The position numbers and the translations under genes were made by a program. The notes under the pieces were generated by a model. It was given only the letters and a program-made list of their open reading frames with translations, did not search any database and was not told where the DNA came from. A stretch of 22,427 bases of DNA from Lachnospiraceae bacterium (GTDB lineage: Bacteria; Bacillota; Clostridia; Lachnospirales; Lachnospiraceae): NCBI GenBank assembly GCA_009774395.1, contig VSNQ01000078.1:1-22427 (forward strand), read 5' to 3'. Positions 22,384-22,427 of this stretch are shown here, piece by piece. How positions within the stretch are numbered: the first letter of the stretch is position 1; each line of letters opens with the position of its first letter.

Positions 22384-22427
22384 GGGGCTGTCGCATTAAG
22401 GGAAACATATACAAGATATTATAATAC
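22384..22427. mobile_element. Possible end of an insertion sequence
   Basis: GGGGCTGTCGCATTAAG (22384-22400) resembles the outer end of insertion sequences common in clostridia (IS1182-like, from memory) and is GC-richer than the flanking AT-rich DNA. The window stops 27 bases later, so neither transposase nor the second inverted repeat is visible. If correct, the element lies between the DnaA boxes and the expected dnaA. Confidence 0.3.

Noticed and set aside
1..22427. tRNA or rRNA genes
   Set aside because: No cloverleaf with a conserved GGTTCGA-type arm and no rRNA signatures were seen.

Overview
The window looks like chromosomal DNA from a low-GC Gram-positive anaerobe, most likely a clostridium of the family Lachnospiraceae. 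This is judged from protein character (ComEC, RadA, ClpC, a WalR-like regulator, PurE/M/N/D, PyrE, an M29-type aminopeptidase), strong GGAGG ribosome binding sites, sigma-A type promoters and AT-rich spacers. I ran no database search, so family names rest on motifs I can read.

Layout from left to right. 1-411 has no gene but holds a 157-bp MITE-like element with long terminal inverted repeats and an extra partial end. 412-660 is a small unknown gene, the only plausible one on the + strand. 639-7299, read leftward, is a competence and signalling cluster: comEA (lipoprotein form), an OmpR-type response regulator, its histidine kinase, a double-GerMN lipoprotein and comEC. 7432-12358, also leftward, is a stress and repair block: a YtrA-type GntR regulator, clpC, an unknown 137-aa protein and radA. 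12584-14179 is a membrane-anchored SH3b protein with a proline/glutamine/arginine-rich cytoplasmic tail. 14382-17970 is a purine operon in the order purE-purM-purN-purD. 18087-20748 holds a large M29-like aminopeptidase and two small membrane proteins. 20887-21561 is pyrE. 21562-22427 has no gene: it contains the pyrE promoter, a nine-copy 29-bp tandem repeat in the pyrE leader, and an origin-like region with four perfect DnaA boxes. The last ~40 bases resemble the end of an insertion sequence.

All sixteen well-supported genes run leftward, away from the DnaA-box cluster. This fits a chromosomal oriC at the right edge with these genes on the leading strand. dnaA would be expected just beyond the window, perhaps separated by the insertion.

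The most unusual observation is the pyrE leader. Each 29-bp repeat carries a ten-codon ORF (MTNKRKTRSL-like) whose TGA stop overlaps the ATG of the next copy (ATGA), giving eight chained mini-ORFs between a good promoter and pyrE. Other points of interest are the two-component system and GerMN lipoprotein placed between comEA and comEC, the GntR-clpC pairing without ctsR/mcsAB, a three-hairpin element downstream of the GerMN gene, and hairpins that overlap a Shine-Dalgarno sequence (comEA) or a stop codon (purE).
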